The notes: a model not told the origin generated them from the letters alone. Shown: positions 17,438 through 26,213, counted from the first letter of the stretch. The stretch: 64,000 bases of DNA from Biostraticola tofi (GCF_004343195.1 NZ_SMCR01000004.1:327831-391830); one strand, 5' to 3'. Translations and numbers: made by a program.

Positions 17438-17664
17438 GATCGATATGTTGATATTGATAGCTTCTGACGATTAAAAAACGATTTATTGATCGTTATATTA
17501 ATTGATCAAATCGATCGATATACTTTATTTGATAGTTTTTAGCTATCATTTGCTTTTTATCGATCGATTTAAACGATATGACGAACATCAAAAATAATTC
17601 AATTCTATCAATTGGTTAAACAGACTGCTTCTGGATCGGGTGTGATTAGGCTAAGAATAGGATC
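17438..17664. other. Cluster of GATC (Dam) sites upstream of a broken secreted gene
   Basis: GATC occurs at 17438, 17488, 17504, 17513, 17562, 17634 and 17661. The first five fall within 128 bp of very AT-rich DNA that also repeats ATCGAT and TTGAT. About one site per 256 bp is expected by chance. It lies upstream of the short frame at 17724 and may have been its regulatory region. Confidence 0.5.
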
Positions 17665-17723
17665 TCTTTTGCTTTCATTCCTGCCATGAACAGTCAGTTC
17701 GTTAACATTGATGGGATATTAAG

Positions 17724-17768
17724 ATGAAAAAAATCTTACTTATGGCAGGCGCTGCGCTGGTTCTGTAG
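17724..17768 (+). pseudogene. Signal-peptide start of a secreted protein, cut by an IS
   Basis: MKKILLMAGAALVL followed by a TAG at 17766 is the start of a typical secretion signal: two lysines and then a hydrophobic stretch. The frame is interrupted exactly where the IS3-family remnant begins, so the rest of the gene was lost. The identity of the protein cannot be told from 14 residues. Confidence 0.5.
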
Positions 17769-17780
17769 TCCCTCCGGTTT

Positions 17781-18275
17781 TTAGTACCACCGCCAATGAG
17801 GATCTACGGCCAGTTTTTCCCTCGCATAGATAACAGGTGGTATATCACCCAGTGAGCTATGCGGGCGTTCTTCGTTATATTCTGTGCGCCAGTCTTCTGT
17901 TAGCACGCGGACTTCTGACAGTGTTCTGAACAGATACATATCAAGTATTTCTGTTCGTAGTGTTTTATTAAATCGCTCAATAAATCCGTTCTGCATCGGC
18001 TTACCGGGCTGAATAAAATCGAGTATCACGCCGTGCATCTCTGCCCATTCGCCTAAGGCGGCGGCAGTGAGTTCTGGCCCATTATCACTTCGGATAAAAG
18101 CCGGATAGCCTCGTTCTGCACTTAACCGCTCCAGAATGCGCACAACACGATGAGCCGGTATATTCAAGTCAACTTCAATCGCCAGTGCTTCCCGGTTAAA
18201 ATCATCAACTACGTTAAATAACCTGAATCGTCGCCCGTCGCCCAAGGCATCACTCATAAAATCGACGGTAATCAC
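17781..18275 (-). pseudogene. IS3-family OrfB, C-terminal fragment
   Basis: 164 residues of an IS3-family DDE integrase: DFMSDALGDGRRFRLFNVVDDFNREALAIEV, then RSDNGPELTAAAL, then QPGKPMQNGFIERFNKTLR and EYNEERPHSSLG. The three catalytic acids (D, D, E) are in this piece, but the N-terminal part and OrfA are missing. The break is next to the left end of the intact-looking IS3 element at 18300, which probably removed the rest. It differs in sequence from that element, so it is a separate IS. Confidence 0.85.
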
Positions 18276-18304
18276 CCCGTTTTCAACGGGAACTCTAAGT
18301 AGAA

Positions 18305-19132
18305 TTATGCTACCAATGCGAGCTTCTGCATGGGCGTTATCCCACCTAGCCCCATATGGGGACGTTCATGGTTATAGGTCCAAAGCCAACGCGTCGCGAA
18401 ATCTTGTACTTCGGCAATATAACTAAACACATATTGATTTAGCCAGTCATAACGTACAGTGCGGTTGAATCGCTCTATATAGGCATTTTGCTGGGGCTTG
18501 CCCGGCTGGATATAGAGCAAGGTTATTTGATGTTTGATCGTCCATTTTTGCAGTTGAATACTCAGGTATTCTGGCCCGTTGTCGCACCGTATGCAGGCCG
18601 GTTTTCCGCGCCATTCGATAAGCTGTTCAAGTGAGCGAACAACGCGTTCTGGCGTCAGGGAAAAATCAACATCCAGGACAAGACCTTCTCGATTAAAATC
18701 GTCTATCACATTGAATGTGCGAAAGCTTCTGCCATCACTTAATTGATCATGCATAAAATCCATTGACCAGGTATGGTTGGCCTTGTCAGGCACAACTAAC
18801 GGGGCTGGATGAGGCCGAATAATCCTTTGTTTTGGCTTGATCCGCAAATTCAATTTGAGTTCGCAATAAATCCGATAAATGCGTTTATGATTCCAATGAA
18901 AGCCTTTGACGTTACGCAGAAATAAAAAACATAGGCCAAATCCCCAACTACGGTGCCGCGCCGTTAAATCGGTAAGCCAATTGGCTATTTGCACATTTTC
19001 ATCACGCAATTTAGCGCAATAACGGTAGCCACTTTCGCTGAGGCCAAAAATGGAACAGGCCAGGCGGATAGAGATACCTTTCACGCTGATTGCGTGCCGC
19101 GCCATCTCGCGTCGCCGGGATGGCGTTACCAC
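18305..19132 (-). CDS. IS3-family transposase OrfB
   Basis: 275 residues, full length for OrfB. The rve core has [28 protein letters not shown] (first D), [10 protein letters not shown] (second D) and [21 protein letters not shown] (E). It overlaps orfA by 7 bp in another frame, as expected for the programmed -1 frameshift that makes OrfAB. The N-terminal residues include the helix-turn-helix-like [11 protein letters not shown] and [14 protein letters not shown]. Confidence 0.93.
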   Translation of the reverse strand: MVTPSRRREMARHAISVKGISIRLACSIFGLSESGYRYCAKLRDENVQIANWLTDLTARHRSWGFGLCFLFLRNVKGFHWNHKRIYRIYCELKLNLRIKPKQRIIRPHPAPLVVPDKANHTWSMDFMHDQLSDGRSFRTFNVIDDFNREGLVLDVDFSLTPERVVRSLEQLIEWRGKPACIRCDNGPEYLSIQLQKWTIKHQITLLYIQPGKPQQNAYIERFNRTVRYDWLNQYVFSYIAEVQDFATRWLWTYNHERPHMGLGGITPMQKLALVA

Positions 19133-19392
19133 TTTTTTTGCATGGCCTCCTGGATGATCTCGGATTTTAAACGCTCTTCGGCATACATCTTTTTGAGCCG
19201 TCGATTTTCATCTTCCAGTTCTTTCAGGCGGGCCATCATTGAGGCATCCATACCGCCAAAGCGTGAGCGCCACTTATAAAAACTGGCATTGCTCATGCCA
19301 TGTTCGCGGCAAAGCTCTGAAACCGGTGTGCCTGCCTCGGCTTGCTTCAAAATGGCCATGATCTGGCTGTCGCTAAAACGTGATTTTTTCAT
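19126..19392 (-). CDS. IS3-family transposase OrfA
   Basis: 88 residues. The HTH_Tnp_1 domain reads [21 protein letters not shown], then [24 protein letters not shown]. It is followed by the leucine-zipper helix [24 protein letters not shown]. It starts about 36 bp inside the right end of the element and ends by overlapping orfB in the -1 frame. Confidence 0.93.
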   Translation of the reverse strand: MKKSRFSDSQIMAILKQAEAGTPVSELCREHGMSNASFYKWRSRFGGMDASMMARLKELEDENRRLKKMYAEERLKSEIIQEAMQKKW

Positions 19393-19425
19393 CCGAATCT
19401 CCTCGATTCATGTTACGAGAAAATT

Positions 19426-20025
19426 CTACTCATGAGTACCCCAGTTTTTCGGGGGGATTACCGCCTCAAACGCATCCCGGTATTGCTCTCTTATGCGGTG
19501 AATATAGAAGGTGACCGGCAGTCCTTCATACGAACGAATAACATTGTTGAGATGGGTTGCCAGAAAGGTCAGATGGTGTTCATCCTCGCATTCAAATACG
19601 GCTCCAGACAGCTCCCAGGTGGCAACCAGGTCGCCATGGCGGTTCCTTATCACCTGCGGGTGAATATGAGAGGAATACGGAATGTATTTATCCAGCGTGA
19701 TGCGCTCGTTTAACTTCATCTTATGGGTGAACTCCGAAACATCGACGGCATCATAGCGATTGGCCAGCATGGCGTTCGCGCCGTAATGCCGGTTGGTGGC
19801 AAACCGGCCACGGGTTTTAAACGCCAGCCAGAGCAGACCGAAATAATGAATGTCCGTTCGGGCTTTGGCCTTCATTTCCATCCAGGCCGGTATGAGCAGC
19901 AACGCCAAGTAATAGCTGAGATAGACCGACAGCAGGACAAGCGTTCCGCTGACGATAACGAACGGCACAAGGGGAATGCCCATGATGGCGGCGGGGCGCG
20001 TCAGCGCCTTGTTCAGCGTAGTCAT
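19426..20025 (-). pseudogene. VirB3-VirB4 fusion protein, truncated by IS
   Basis: 199 residues. The first 80 are a VirB3-like membrane part: LNKALTRPAAIMGIPLVPFVIVSG, then VLLSVYLSYYLALLLIPAW. The rest is the start of a VirB4 ATPase (LNERITLDKYIPYSSHIHPQVIRNRHGDLVATWELSG ... LPVTFYIHRIREQY). VirB3-VirB4 fusions are known in type IV systems. The frame ends at NWGTHE, where TAG is supplied by the end of the IS3 element. The Walker motifs of VirB4 are lost, so the conjugation machine cannot be powered by this copy. Confidence 0.85.
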
Positions 20026-20034
20026 TCGTTCCCC

Positions 20035-20316
20035 CTACGCCGCCCAGTAGGCCCCGAAGCCTGACGCGCCGACAATCAGGATGGCGCCAATAATGACATT
20101 GCGCATGTCAGAAAGACTTTTGCCGTCAAAAAGCACCTTGTAGCCAATCCACATGGTGGCCAGCGTGATGGTGACGGCGGCCAGCCCCAGTAGACCGGTA
20201 GAGGTGTTGCTCAGCGTATCGCTGGCTTTATCAAATCCGCTGTCCGCCGGCAGCACGCGGGAAGCGGGTAACAGGTAAGCGACCGCAGGCCAGTATTGAC
20301 GTTTTTGCATGGTCAT
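20035..20316 (-). CDS. virB2: VirB2-like conjugative pilin
   Basis: 93 residues. A signal-like N-terminus (MTMQKRQYWPAVAYLLPASRVLPA) is followed by two hydrophobic helices, about 42-62 and 70-92 (LLGLAAVTITLATMWIGYKVLF, then VIIGAILIVGASGFGAYWA). This is the two-helix pattern of VirB2/TraC pilins, which form the pilus. The gene lies directly between virB1 and the virB3-virB4 gene, the standard order. Its start overlaps the end of virB1. Confidence 0.85.
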   Translation of the reverse strand: MTMQKRQYWPAVAYLLPASRVLPADSGFDKASDTLSNTSTGLLGLAAVTITLATMWIGYKVLFDGKSLSDMRNVIIGAILIVGASGFGAYWAA

Positions 20317-20978
20317 TTCTCCTCTTGGGTAACAGGGACGGGTAAATCGCCGCGAATAAGAGTGTTCGGATAGCGCAGGGATAGCTGCGCTGGCGTGCAG
20401 TTGTCGGTTATGACACCGCGCAGGACGGTGGCGGGATAACGAGTCTCCGGCCCAGCTTTTACGGCGGCATGCCGTTGTTTATCTTCCTGTGTTGACGGGA
20501 CGACGTAGCCGATACGCTGCACATAGCTGGACTGGTTAAAGGCGGATTCCGGCTGTTGGCCGGTATCGAAATTACCAGAGTAGTAGCAACTGAGCGCGCG
20601 TTTTAGGGAGCCACCGCGCCGGTAGCAGTCGGTGAGGATGCGCTCAAAGACGGAAAGATTGGTGCAGGGGTCAAGCAGGTCACCGGCGGTCACGCCGTAA
20701 TGGCGGAAATTGGTGCTGGTGATTTGCATCAGCCCGACCGAATAGCGGCGGCCTTTTGCCTCCAGTCGTCTGACGATACTGACTGCGTCCGCTTTGTTAG
20801 TGGGTAGATGAGAAATAACGCCTTTGCGGCCATGGAGGCGCTCATTCTTCGGCACTATCTCCGCGATGGCTAAAGGGTTAAAACCTGATTCGACGCGGGC
20901 GACATCGAACGATGTGGACGGATGAACACTGGCGGCGCACTGCATGGCCGCCGCCAGAAAGGCAGTGGTGGAAAGCAT
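20313..20978 (-). CDS. virB1: VirB1-like lytic transglycosylase
   Basis: 221 residues from the ATG at 20978, chosen because it gives the family start MLSTTAFLAAAMQCA; a longer frame exists to 21158. SFDVARVESGFNPLAI holds the catalytic glutamate (about residue 30), followed by YSVGLMQITSTNFRHYG and LSCYYSGNF, the SLT blocks. It would open peptidoglycan for the conjugation pore. It is the first gene of the virB set, followed by virB2 with a 4-bp overlap. Confidence 0.88.
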   Translation of the reverse strand: MLSTTAFLAAAMQCAASVHPSTSFDVARVESGFNPLAIAEIVPKNERLHGRKGVISHLPTNKADAVSIVRRLEAKGRRYSVGLMQITSTNFRHYGVTAGDLLDPCTNLSVFERILTDCYRRGGSLKRALSCYYSGNFDTGQQPESAFNQSSYVQRIGYVVPSTQEDKQRHAAVKAGPETRYPATVLRGVITDNCTPAQLSLRYPNTLIRGDLPVPVTQEEK

Positions 20979-21081
20979 GGTGGCCTTAGGACAGTTAGCC
21001 GAGCAACACGCGCAGCCGTCTGGCAGAGCACGGTGCTTGGCGAGGAAAGGAACGTATCGAGGTTGATCGTGAACCCTGACG

Positions 21082-21303
21082 TTAACCGAGTGGGACTTCC
21101 TGCGGCGCGTCGCTATCGTCTCTGGGCTCAAGGAGGACCAGCTTGCCGGAGACGGCAATACCGGGTGTCAGCATCACGTTCAGGCCGGGTTTGCTGTTAT
21201 GAGCAAACGCCACGCCGACTTTCGTCCAGTACGTGGTTTTTTCACCTTGTGGATCAGGCTGGATTTCCTGGGTGACATACACGTTATAAGTGGGTTTTCG
21301 CAT
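21082..21303 (-). CDS. Conserved hypothetical, conjugation-linked
   Basis: 73 residues from the ATG at 21303 with Shine-Dalgarno AAGGA. It begins MRKPTYNVYVTQEIQPDPQGEKTTYWTKVGVAF and has GLNVMLTPGIAVSGKLVLLEP. Small proteins of this form are common beside type IV genes of integrative elements, but their function is not known to me. It lies about 100 bp upstream of virB1 on the same strand and may be cotranscribed. Confidence 0.65.
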   Translation of the reverse strand: MRKPTYNVYVTQEIQPDPQGEKTTYWTKVGVAFAHNSKPGLNVMLTPGIAVSGKLVLLEPRDDSDAPQEVPLG

Positions 21304-21317
21304 CTCATTTTCCTTGA

Positions 21318-21473
21318 ATGAAAACAGCAGTGGATGAAATAAATGAATCACATCCCGATCCTGCATTCCGATTTCAACGGGTCAGCGAGGACATTCAGCG
21401 GCACCCTGAATTGTGGTTACGTGACAGCCCGACCCATGTTGTTAAAGAGCGAATACCCGGCCCGGACGAATGA
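21318..21473 (+). CDS. Possible small protein (51 residues)
   Basis: A frame of 51 codons opens at the ATG 21318 and stops at 21471-21473. It reads SHPDPAFRFQRVSEDIQRH, then PELWLRDSPTHVVKERIPG. Composition and helix-like pattern look more protein-like than chance, but no family is recognised. It is divergent from the 73-residue gene with 14 bp between the two starts. From here to 21745 nothing else is seen. Confidence 0.3.
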   Translation: MKTAVDEINESHPDPAFRFQRVSEDIQRHPELWLRDSPTHVVKERIPGPDE

Positions 21474-21745
21474 ACGTCCATAAGGCTTGCCAGCGAATGA
21501 TGGCGTGGTCAGGGTGCGCTTTCTGATTCAGGTGGGTAATAATAAAATCAAACTGGAAATTAGAAGAAAAATGGCGAGGAATTAATGGTATTTGAATTTG
21601 ATTAAATACTTGGGCGAAGGGATTGTCTGAAATATTATGGCGGATTTATTTGTATTTAAATCAATGCAAATATGCATAGTGATTTAGGCAGATAATAAAA
21701 AGCGTGCGGATAAGAATATCGCTCCGCACGCAAGACGTCGTATTC

Positions 21746-21955
21746 TCAGCGTTGACGGCGTTCAAGTGCTGTCTGGCATTCAATACAGGTTGTCACGCCC
21801 GGCAAAGTCTGACGGCGCTTATCAGGAATGGGCTTACCACACAGGCGGCAGTAGGGCAATGATGGCGTTGTTGTCGATTTGAAACGGTTCTGTTCAATCA
21901 TATCCTCCAGACGCTGTTCATTAAATTCCTGATCGCGATCGATTTCATCCGGCAT
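21746..21955 (-). CDS. traR: TraR/DksA-type C4 zinc-finger protein
   Basis: 69 residues from the ATG at 21955. MPDEIDRDQEFNEQRLEDMIEQNRF is the helical start, and CRLCGKPIP ... TCIECQ gives the four zinc cysteines (C-x2-C, then C-x2-C). TraR-like proteins bind the RNA polymerase secondary channel and copy the effect of DksA with ppGpp; they are often carried by conjugative elements. The start lies inside the 3' end of the DUF2857 gene, so the two are coupled. Confidence 0.85.
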   Translation of the reverse strand: MPDEIDRDQEFNEQRLEDMIEQNRFKSTTTPSLPYCRLCGKPIPDKRRQTLPGVTTCIECQTALERRQR

Positions 21956-22532
21956 GGGATGTCCTCCTGTCCGACGCTTCTTTTTCGCAAAGCGTAATAC
22001 GGTTACAGATAGCGGTGAGGGACGGACCATCCTGCGGTGGTGATGACAACTCTTCAGTGATCTGCATCATGACATCCAGCGCGTCGAGCGATGCGATATT
22101 TCCCGGATGGCGTTTCTGCCATTGTCGCCAGATCTCGGCATCGGTCTCTTCATCTGGTATGGGCGTCCGTCCATGAGGGATAGTGATCCCCAGCAACCGG
22201 CGACGGATGCAGACTTCATTGGAGGTGAGGCCAAAATACTGGTTCAGCAGCGCAATTGAACCGCCCAGCGTCATGGCCCGGTTGATCTGATGCTGGCGCT
22301 GAACTTCCTGACGCGACAATGCCAGGATTTGGTGTAAAGCGTCATGATGGACAGTGACAGCCATAAACTGCGCTGATGCCCGGCTGATGATAAACAGTTC
22401 ATCCAGGGACAGCTGATTGAGGGCGTTCATTTCATCGAAAGTGAAACCCAGCGCTTCGCAGTGGCGAATGTTGCCTTCCTTAAGGGCATGCAGGGCGTCG
22501 GTTAATATGGCATAATTCAGTGACGGGATCAT
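21945..22532 (-). CDS. DUF2857 family protein
   Basis: 195 residues. The block EALGFTFDEMNALNQLSLDELFIISRASAQFMAVTVH followed by NRAMTLGGSIALLNQYFGLTSNEVCIRRRLLGI is typical of DUF2857 proteins carried by integrative elements in Enterobacterales. Function is not known; the last block looks like a small helix-turn-helix. It overlaps traR by 11 bp and lies 16 bp after alpA. Confidence 0.75.
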   Translation of the reverse strand: MIPSLNYAILTDALHALKEGNIRHCEALGFTFDEMNALNQLSLDELFIISRASAQFMAVTVHHDALHQILALSRQEVQRQHQINRAMTLGGSIALLNQYFGLTSNEVCIRRRLLGITIPHGRTPIPDEETDAEIWRQWQKRHPGNIASLDALDVMMQITEELSSPPQDGPSLTAICNRITLCEKEASDRRTSHAG

Positions 22533-22548
22533 TATTCTGTATCTCCTT

Positions 22549-22743
22549 TCAACGAGTCAGGCGATTGGCTAATTTAAAATTGATCCACTCGTCAATTTCA
22601 GATTCGAGCCAGGCTACGCTGGCAGGTCCAATCTTTATTGAACAGGGAAAGGTGCCTTCTTTCATGTAAAGGTATATTTGCGAGCGTTTCAGACCGGTTT
22701 TTACTTCTACTTGTTTCAGAGGTAATAACTGATGAGATGTCAT
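22549..22743 (-). CDS. alpA: AlpA-family regulator
   Basis: 64 residues from the ATG at 22743 (GGAGG is placed 6-8 bp upstream). QVEVKTGLKRSQIYLYMKEGTFP, then SVAWLESEIDEWI, is the MerR-like winged helix of AlpA and phage excisionase regulators. In P4-like islands AlpA controls excision or the integrase gene. It heads the DUF2857-traR unit. Confidence 0.88.
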   Translation of the reverse strand: MTSHQLLPLKQVEVKTGLKRSQIYLYMKEGTFPCSIKIGPASVAWLESEIDEWINFKLANRLTR

Positions 22744-22820
22744 AGATACCTCCAGTGCAGAAATGGCATATGCCCGGAGATGACAAAGAAACACTAAGTA
22801 GTGAGGGAAAGAAAGTAATC

Positions 22821-22839
22821 AAGCCCGTATTACGGGTTT
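22821..22839 (-). terminator. Hairpin between the frameshifted gene and alpA
   Basis: AAGCCCGTA and TACGGGTTT pair with a single-base loop between the two minus-strand genes. The following T run is weak, so it may be an RNA processing stem or a modest terminator. Confidence 0.3.
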
Positions 22840-22885
22840 TAGAGTCCTTAATACGGACATTCTTATTTAGTGAATTTCACTTGTA

Positions 22886-23805
22886 TCAATCTGATGCTGA
22901 TGTGGGAGAGCCGCGCTCAAGCGCAGTTTTTAGCGTATCACCACTGAGCCTGTCGGTAATACCTTCGGCAGATGCCCATTTTTCGAAAATGGACAGTAAC
23001 TTGTACGGTTTTTTTATTAATGGGCTGATAGCTTCATTATTTTTACAGGCTAGCCAGAAAAAACGAGATAGTGGTGTTGATATTCGTGTTGAAGATAATG
23101 GGTTCATTTTTTTCTTAATCGCGATGTTAATTAATTTATCAAGTTCAGCATGTCGAATGACAAACCAGGCATCCCGAGGTAGAACATGAACCGGGAAATA
23201 CTCTTTTTCCAAGTAACCGTTTATCCTCTGAGAGAATATTTCTTCGTGTACATCTTGTGCAATATTTTTAGGTAGTTGCATAATTTTTTTATTTATTCTT
23301 TGCTTCCATGTTACCCTGTCGAATAGTTGAAATATTTCTCCCTGTAAGCTGACTGTTATGCCATGATTAAACTCAATAGCTCCTGTTACAGGTAAGGGAA
23401 TTCTAAGAGAATAGGCAAGTAATTTCTGTATTAGAACATATTCATATCCAATCAATGGAGTGTCAATAACTCTCTGTGTGGGCATGATATATGTACCATT
23501 AGTGCTAATAAGAAAGTTATGCCCGTTAAGAAAGGTTTTTTTGTCAAGAAGGCATAAACGATTTATTAACGACATCTCTGATGATCTAAGCTTTACTTTG
23601 TAGCCTGATCTTTGAATTTTTCGTAATGTAATTGGCGACTGAAAGTAAATGGAAAGACGAATATTACCATGTAATGCATACCTGTAAATGTCACTATTGT
23701 TTAATTTGCAGTCTTTTTTTTATTTGTCATTTCGACGGCTTCACGTATAGTCAGCCAGTCTGGTGAACTATAGTTCGTATTTGATAATAATTGTTTTTTT
23801 AACAT
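22886..23805 (-). pseudogene. Island-associated hypothetical protein, frameshifted in an A run
   Basis: The start at 23805 (Shine-Dalgarno AGGAG) gives SSPDWLTIREAVEMTNKKK and then a stop. One added A in the run of eight A at about 23718-23725 would restore DCKLNNSDIYRYALHGNIRLSIYFQSPITLRK and join to the 229-residue frame that ends at 22886. The join makes about 306 residues. The start looks like an excisionase-type helix-turn-helix, while the rest (YFPVHVLPRDAWFVIRHAELDKLI) is not recognised. It may be dead, or use slippage on the A run. Confidence 0.6.
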
Positions 23806-24046
23806 GATGAATCTCCTATATCTTTATTAATTTTTTTTCGAAATTTTATGAGATTGTTCAACGAAATTTTTTCAGGGGGCGGTATCTATTACGTTGTGAG
23901 GTCTGGATTATATTGAGACGGGGACGGCTTAACGCTTCAGACCCCGTATACTGGCCCATGTTTAGCAGTAGGAAAGAAAGAAAATGAACAAATACCAGAA
24001 TAATTCACTCCATTCCTCAAACATTATTTTGGGGGAATAGAAGAAA
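23806..24046. other. AT-rich intergenic DNA
   Basis: Nothing coding is seen between the frameshifted gene and the end of the SDR gene. The DNA is rich in T runs. Confidence 0.5.
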
Positions 24047-24853
24047 TTACATAAATCTATCCGCTCCGCCTGATGCTTCAATGGTCTGTCCAGTAACAAA
24101 CTGGTTTCTTCCAGAAAGCAGGAACGCAGCAATCGCGGCAATATCTTCAGGCAGTCCAAAGCGGCCCACAGGAGTTTTCTCTTTACCCAGTAATGCCATT
24201 ACCTCTTCGTCTGTTCTGTCAGCCAGTTCAGGACGACGATTGCGGACATTCGGTAGCATATTCTGTGCCCAGTTATCCGTCGCGACAGCGCCCACTCCGA
24301 TAGCATTGACCAGAATGCCATCCGGAGCCACGCTCAGTGCCAGACTACGGGTCAGGTTGTTGATTGCGGCGCTCAGGGCGTGTGAGACGGTAAGCTGTGG
24401 GTTAGGATAGATACCGCCAATGGATGAGATAGTGACAATGCGCCCCCAGTTTCGTTTCTGCATCCCTGGGATGACCGCCTTACAAAAGCGTCGCATGGCG
24501 GAAAGCTTGGTCTCGGTCATTGACTGCCAGTCATCTTCAGACGTGGTTAACAGCGTTCCCGTATGTGCTCTTCCGGCATTATTCACCAATAAATCAATAC
24601 GCTGAAAAACCTTTTCCGCCTGTTCAACCACCAGGGGAGGTAGTTCGATATCAGTCACATCCCCGGCAATCGGCAGCACCGAAACACCGTAATTATCCGA
24701 GATTTTTTTCGCCGCCAAAATCAGTTCAGGTTCTCGTCTGGCAACCATGACTAAATGCACACCATTGGCGGCCAGTTCTTGACAAATGCTGAAACCAATT
24801 CCGGTTCTGGCTCCGGTAACTAGTGCCACTTTTCCAGTCAGTTTTAAATCCAT
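24047..24853 (-). CDS. SDR-family protein lacking the catalytic Tyr and Lys
   Basis: 268 residues of the classical short-chain dehydrogenase fold. TGARTGIG (13-20) is the cofactor loop, NNAG (91-94) is the structural motif and SS at 143-144 holds the active-site serine. The spacing from Ser144 puts the usual Tyr at 157 and Lys at 161, but the sequence there is SHALSAA, so both are Ser. A dehydrogenase of the normal mechanism is therefore unlikely. It is divergent from an MFS gene and may function in a biosynthetic or binding role. Confidence 0.85.
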   Translation of the reverse strand: MDLKLTGKVALVTGARTGIGFSICQELAANGVHLVMVARREPELILAAKKISDNYGVSVLPIAGDVTDIELPPLVVEQAEKVFQRIDLLVNNAGRAHTGTLLTTSEDDWQSMTETKLSAMRRFCKAVIPGMQKRNWGRIVTISSIGGIYPNPQLTVSHALSAAINNLTRSLALSVAPDGILVNAIGVGAVATDNWAQNMLPNVRNRRPELADRTDEEVMALLGKEKTPVGRFGLPEDIAAIAAFLLSGRNQFVTGQTIEASGGADRFM

Positions 24854-24936
24854 TTGTTGCTCCTCAAATTAAGCACAGTTAATAACATGAGCAGTATTAG
24901 TAACAAATCTCTATTTCAGGAGCTTGTGCATCAGAA

Positions 24937-24950
24937 TTCAGACGTCTGAA
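24937..24950. promoter_or_regulatory. Palindrome between the SDR and MFS genes
   Basis: TTCAGACGTCTGAA is a perfect 14-bp palindrome in the 172-bp divergent gap, 84 bp before the SDR start and 76 bp before the MFS start. It could be the operator of a shared regulator. Confidence 0.45.
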
Positions 24951-25025
24951 AAAAGCGGCCAAAGAGTTGGGAGTCGCCTCTGCTTATACTCCAGACAACA
25001 TTGAGTTTAGAGCTAGGAGTGGTCA

Positions 25026-26213
25026 ATGCGTACGGACAATCACGAGCTTTCTTCTGCCAGGATTCTGATGCTGGCGATTATTTGCTGTATTGTTGTAGCT
25101 AATATTTATTTTAATCAATCTGTCCTGAATTTGATTGCTAGATCCTTTCCCAATGAATGGGAATCTGTTTCTTTGATCCCCATGGCTACCCAGTTAGGCT
25201 ATGCGGTGGGTTTATTCTTTCTGATCCCTCTGGGCGACTATATTGAACGTCAGCGGCTTATCCTCCGTCAAGCGCAAGTGCTTTTCCTGGCACTGATCGG
25301 CATGATGTTATCCCCAACGGCGACAGTGCTGGTGTTCTTCTCCTTCCTTACTGGGATGGCTGCAACAGTAGCCCAACAGATAGTGCCGCTTGCCGCCTCT
25401 CTCTCCAGAACTTCTGCACGAGGTAAAACAGTGGGTATCGTGATGAGCGGTGTCCTCGCAGGTATCCTTGCTGGCCGGGCTATCGGAGGCCTTATTGGTC
25501 AGTATTTCGACTGGCGTGGCGTCTTTTTGGCCGGAGCGATCATGACATTGTTGGCTATATTTTTCATCTTGCGCATTTTGCCTTCTCAGTCGTTACCAAC
25601 GCCAAAGTTTAACTATTTGGCCGTGTTACGTTCATTAGGACAACTGTGGAAAAGCGAGCCGCAGGTGCGTGATGCAACTCTTACACAAGCAATGCTGTTT
25701 GCCTCTTTCAGCGTACTGTGGACCGTGCTCCCGTTCTGGTTAGCCCATCGCTACGATTACGGTGCAGGGGTAACCGGAACCCTGGCTGCTTTGGGGTTAA
25801 TCGGTATTCTGTGCGCGCCTCTGGCGGGAAGTTTCAGTGATCGTCAGGGACCAGTCAGAATGGTTGTTTTTGGTGTGATACTCATGCTGCTAGCCTGGGT
25901 TGTTTTTTGGGGCTGGAACAGCATGGCTGGTATGGTAGTGGGCATTCTACTACTGGATGCGGGTGAGCAATGTGTACTGATAGCTAACCAGCACACGATT
26001 TATTCTTTGCGCCCAGATGCCAGAAACCGTCTTAATACACTATTTATGTGCGTTATGTTTATTGGCGGAGCATGTGGCTCACTGACTGCCACCTGGGTAT
26101 GGGAGACAACTCATAACTGGACGCTGATTTCTTCAGCGGGGGCAGGGCTCGTGATCCTGGGGATGTTAATAGCCGTGAGACGTAAATATTCAAGTCTCCA
26201 TTCGGGCACATAG
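25026..26213 (+). CDS. MFS transporter (sugar/drug efflux type)
   Basis: 395 residues with 12 predicted membrane segments. It has the MFS loop LGDYIERQRLILR after helix 2 and the matching GSFSDRQGPVRM after helix 8. The fifth helix GVLAGILAGRAIGGLIGQ is the motif C-like GxxxGPxxGG element of antiporters, with A-G-R-A variation. This and the YgaY-like size suggest efflux. Its last 24 bp overlap the end of the regulator gene on the other strand. Confidence 0.85.
   Translation: MRTDNHELSSARILMLAIICCIVVANIYFNQSVLNLIARSFPNEWESVSLIPMATQLGYAVGLFFLIPLGDYIERQRLILRQAQVLFLALIGMMLSPTATVLVFFSFLTGMAATVAQQIVPLAASLSRTSARGKTVGIVMSGVLAGILAGRAIGGLIGQYFDWRGVFLAGAIMTLLAIFFILRILPSQSLPTPKFNYLAVLRSLGQLWKSEPQVRDATLTQAMLFASFSVLWTVLPFWLAHRYDYGAGVTGTLAALGLIGILCAPLAGSFSDRQGPVRMVVFGVILMLLAWVVFWGWNSMAGMVVGILLLDAGEQCVLIANQHTIYSLRPDARNRLNTLFMCVMFIGGACGSLTATWVWETTHNWTLISSAGAGLVILGMLIAVRRKYSSLHSGT

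Larger units (their letters stand above)
18300..19428 (-). mobile_element. IS3-family insertion sequence
   Basis: The element carries orfA (19126-19392) and orfB (18305-19132) on the minus strand, in the usual order. The ends match as inverted repeats: TAGAATT at the left (18300) and AATTCTA at the right (19421-19428). The flanks are different on the two sides (CTAAG versus CTCATG), so no target duplication is seen. This fits recombination or deletion after insertion. The left side borders a fragment of another IS3 element; the right side cuts the virB3-virB4 gene. Confidence 0.8.
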
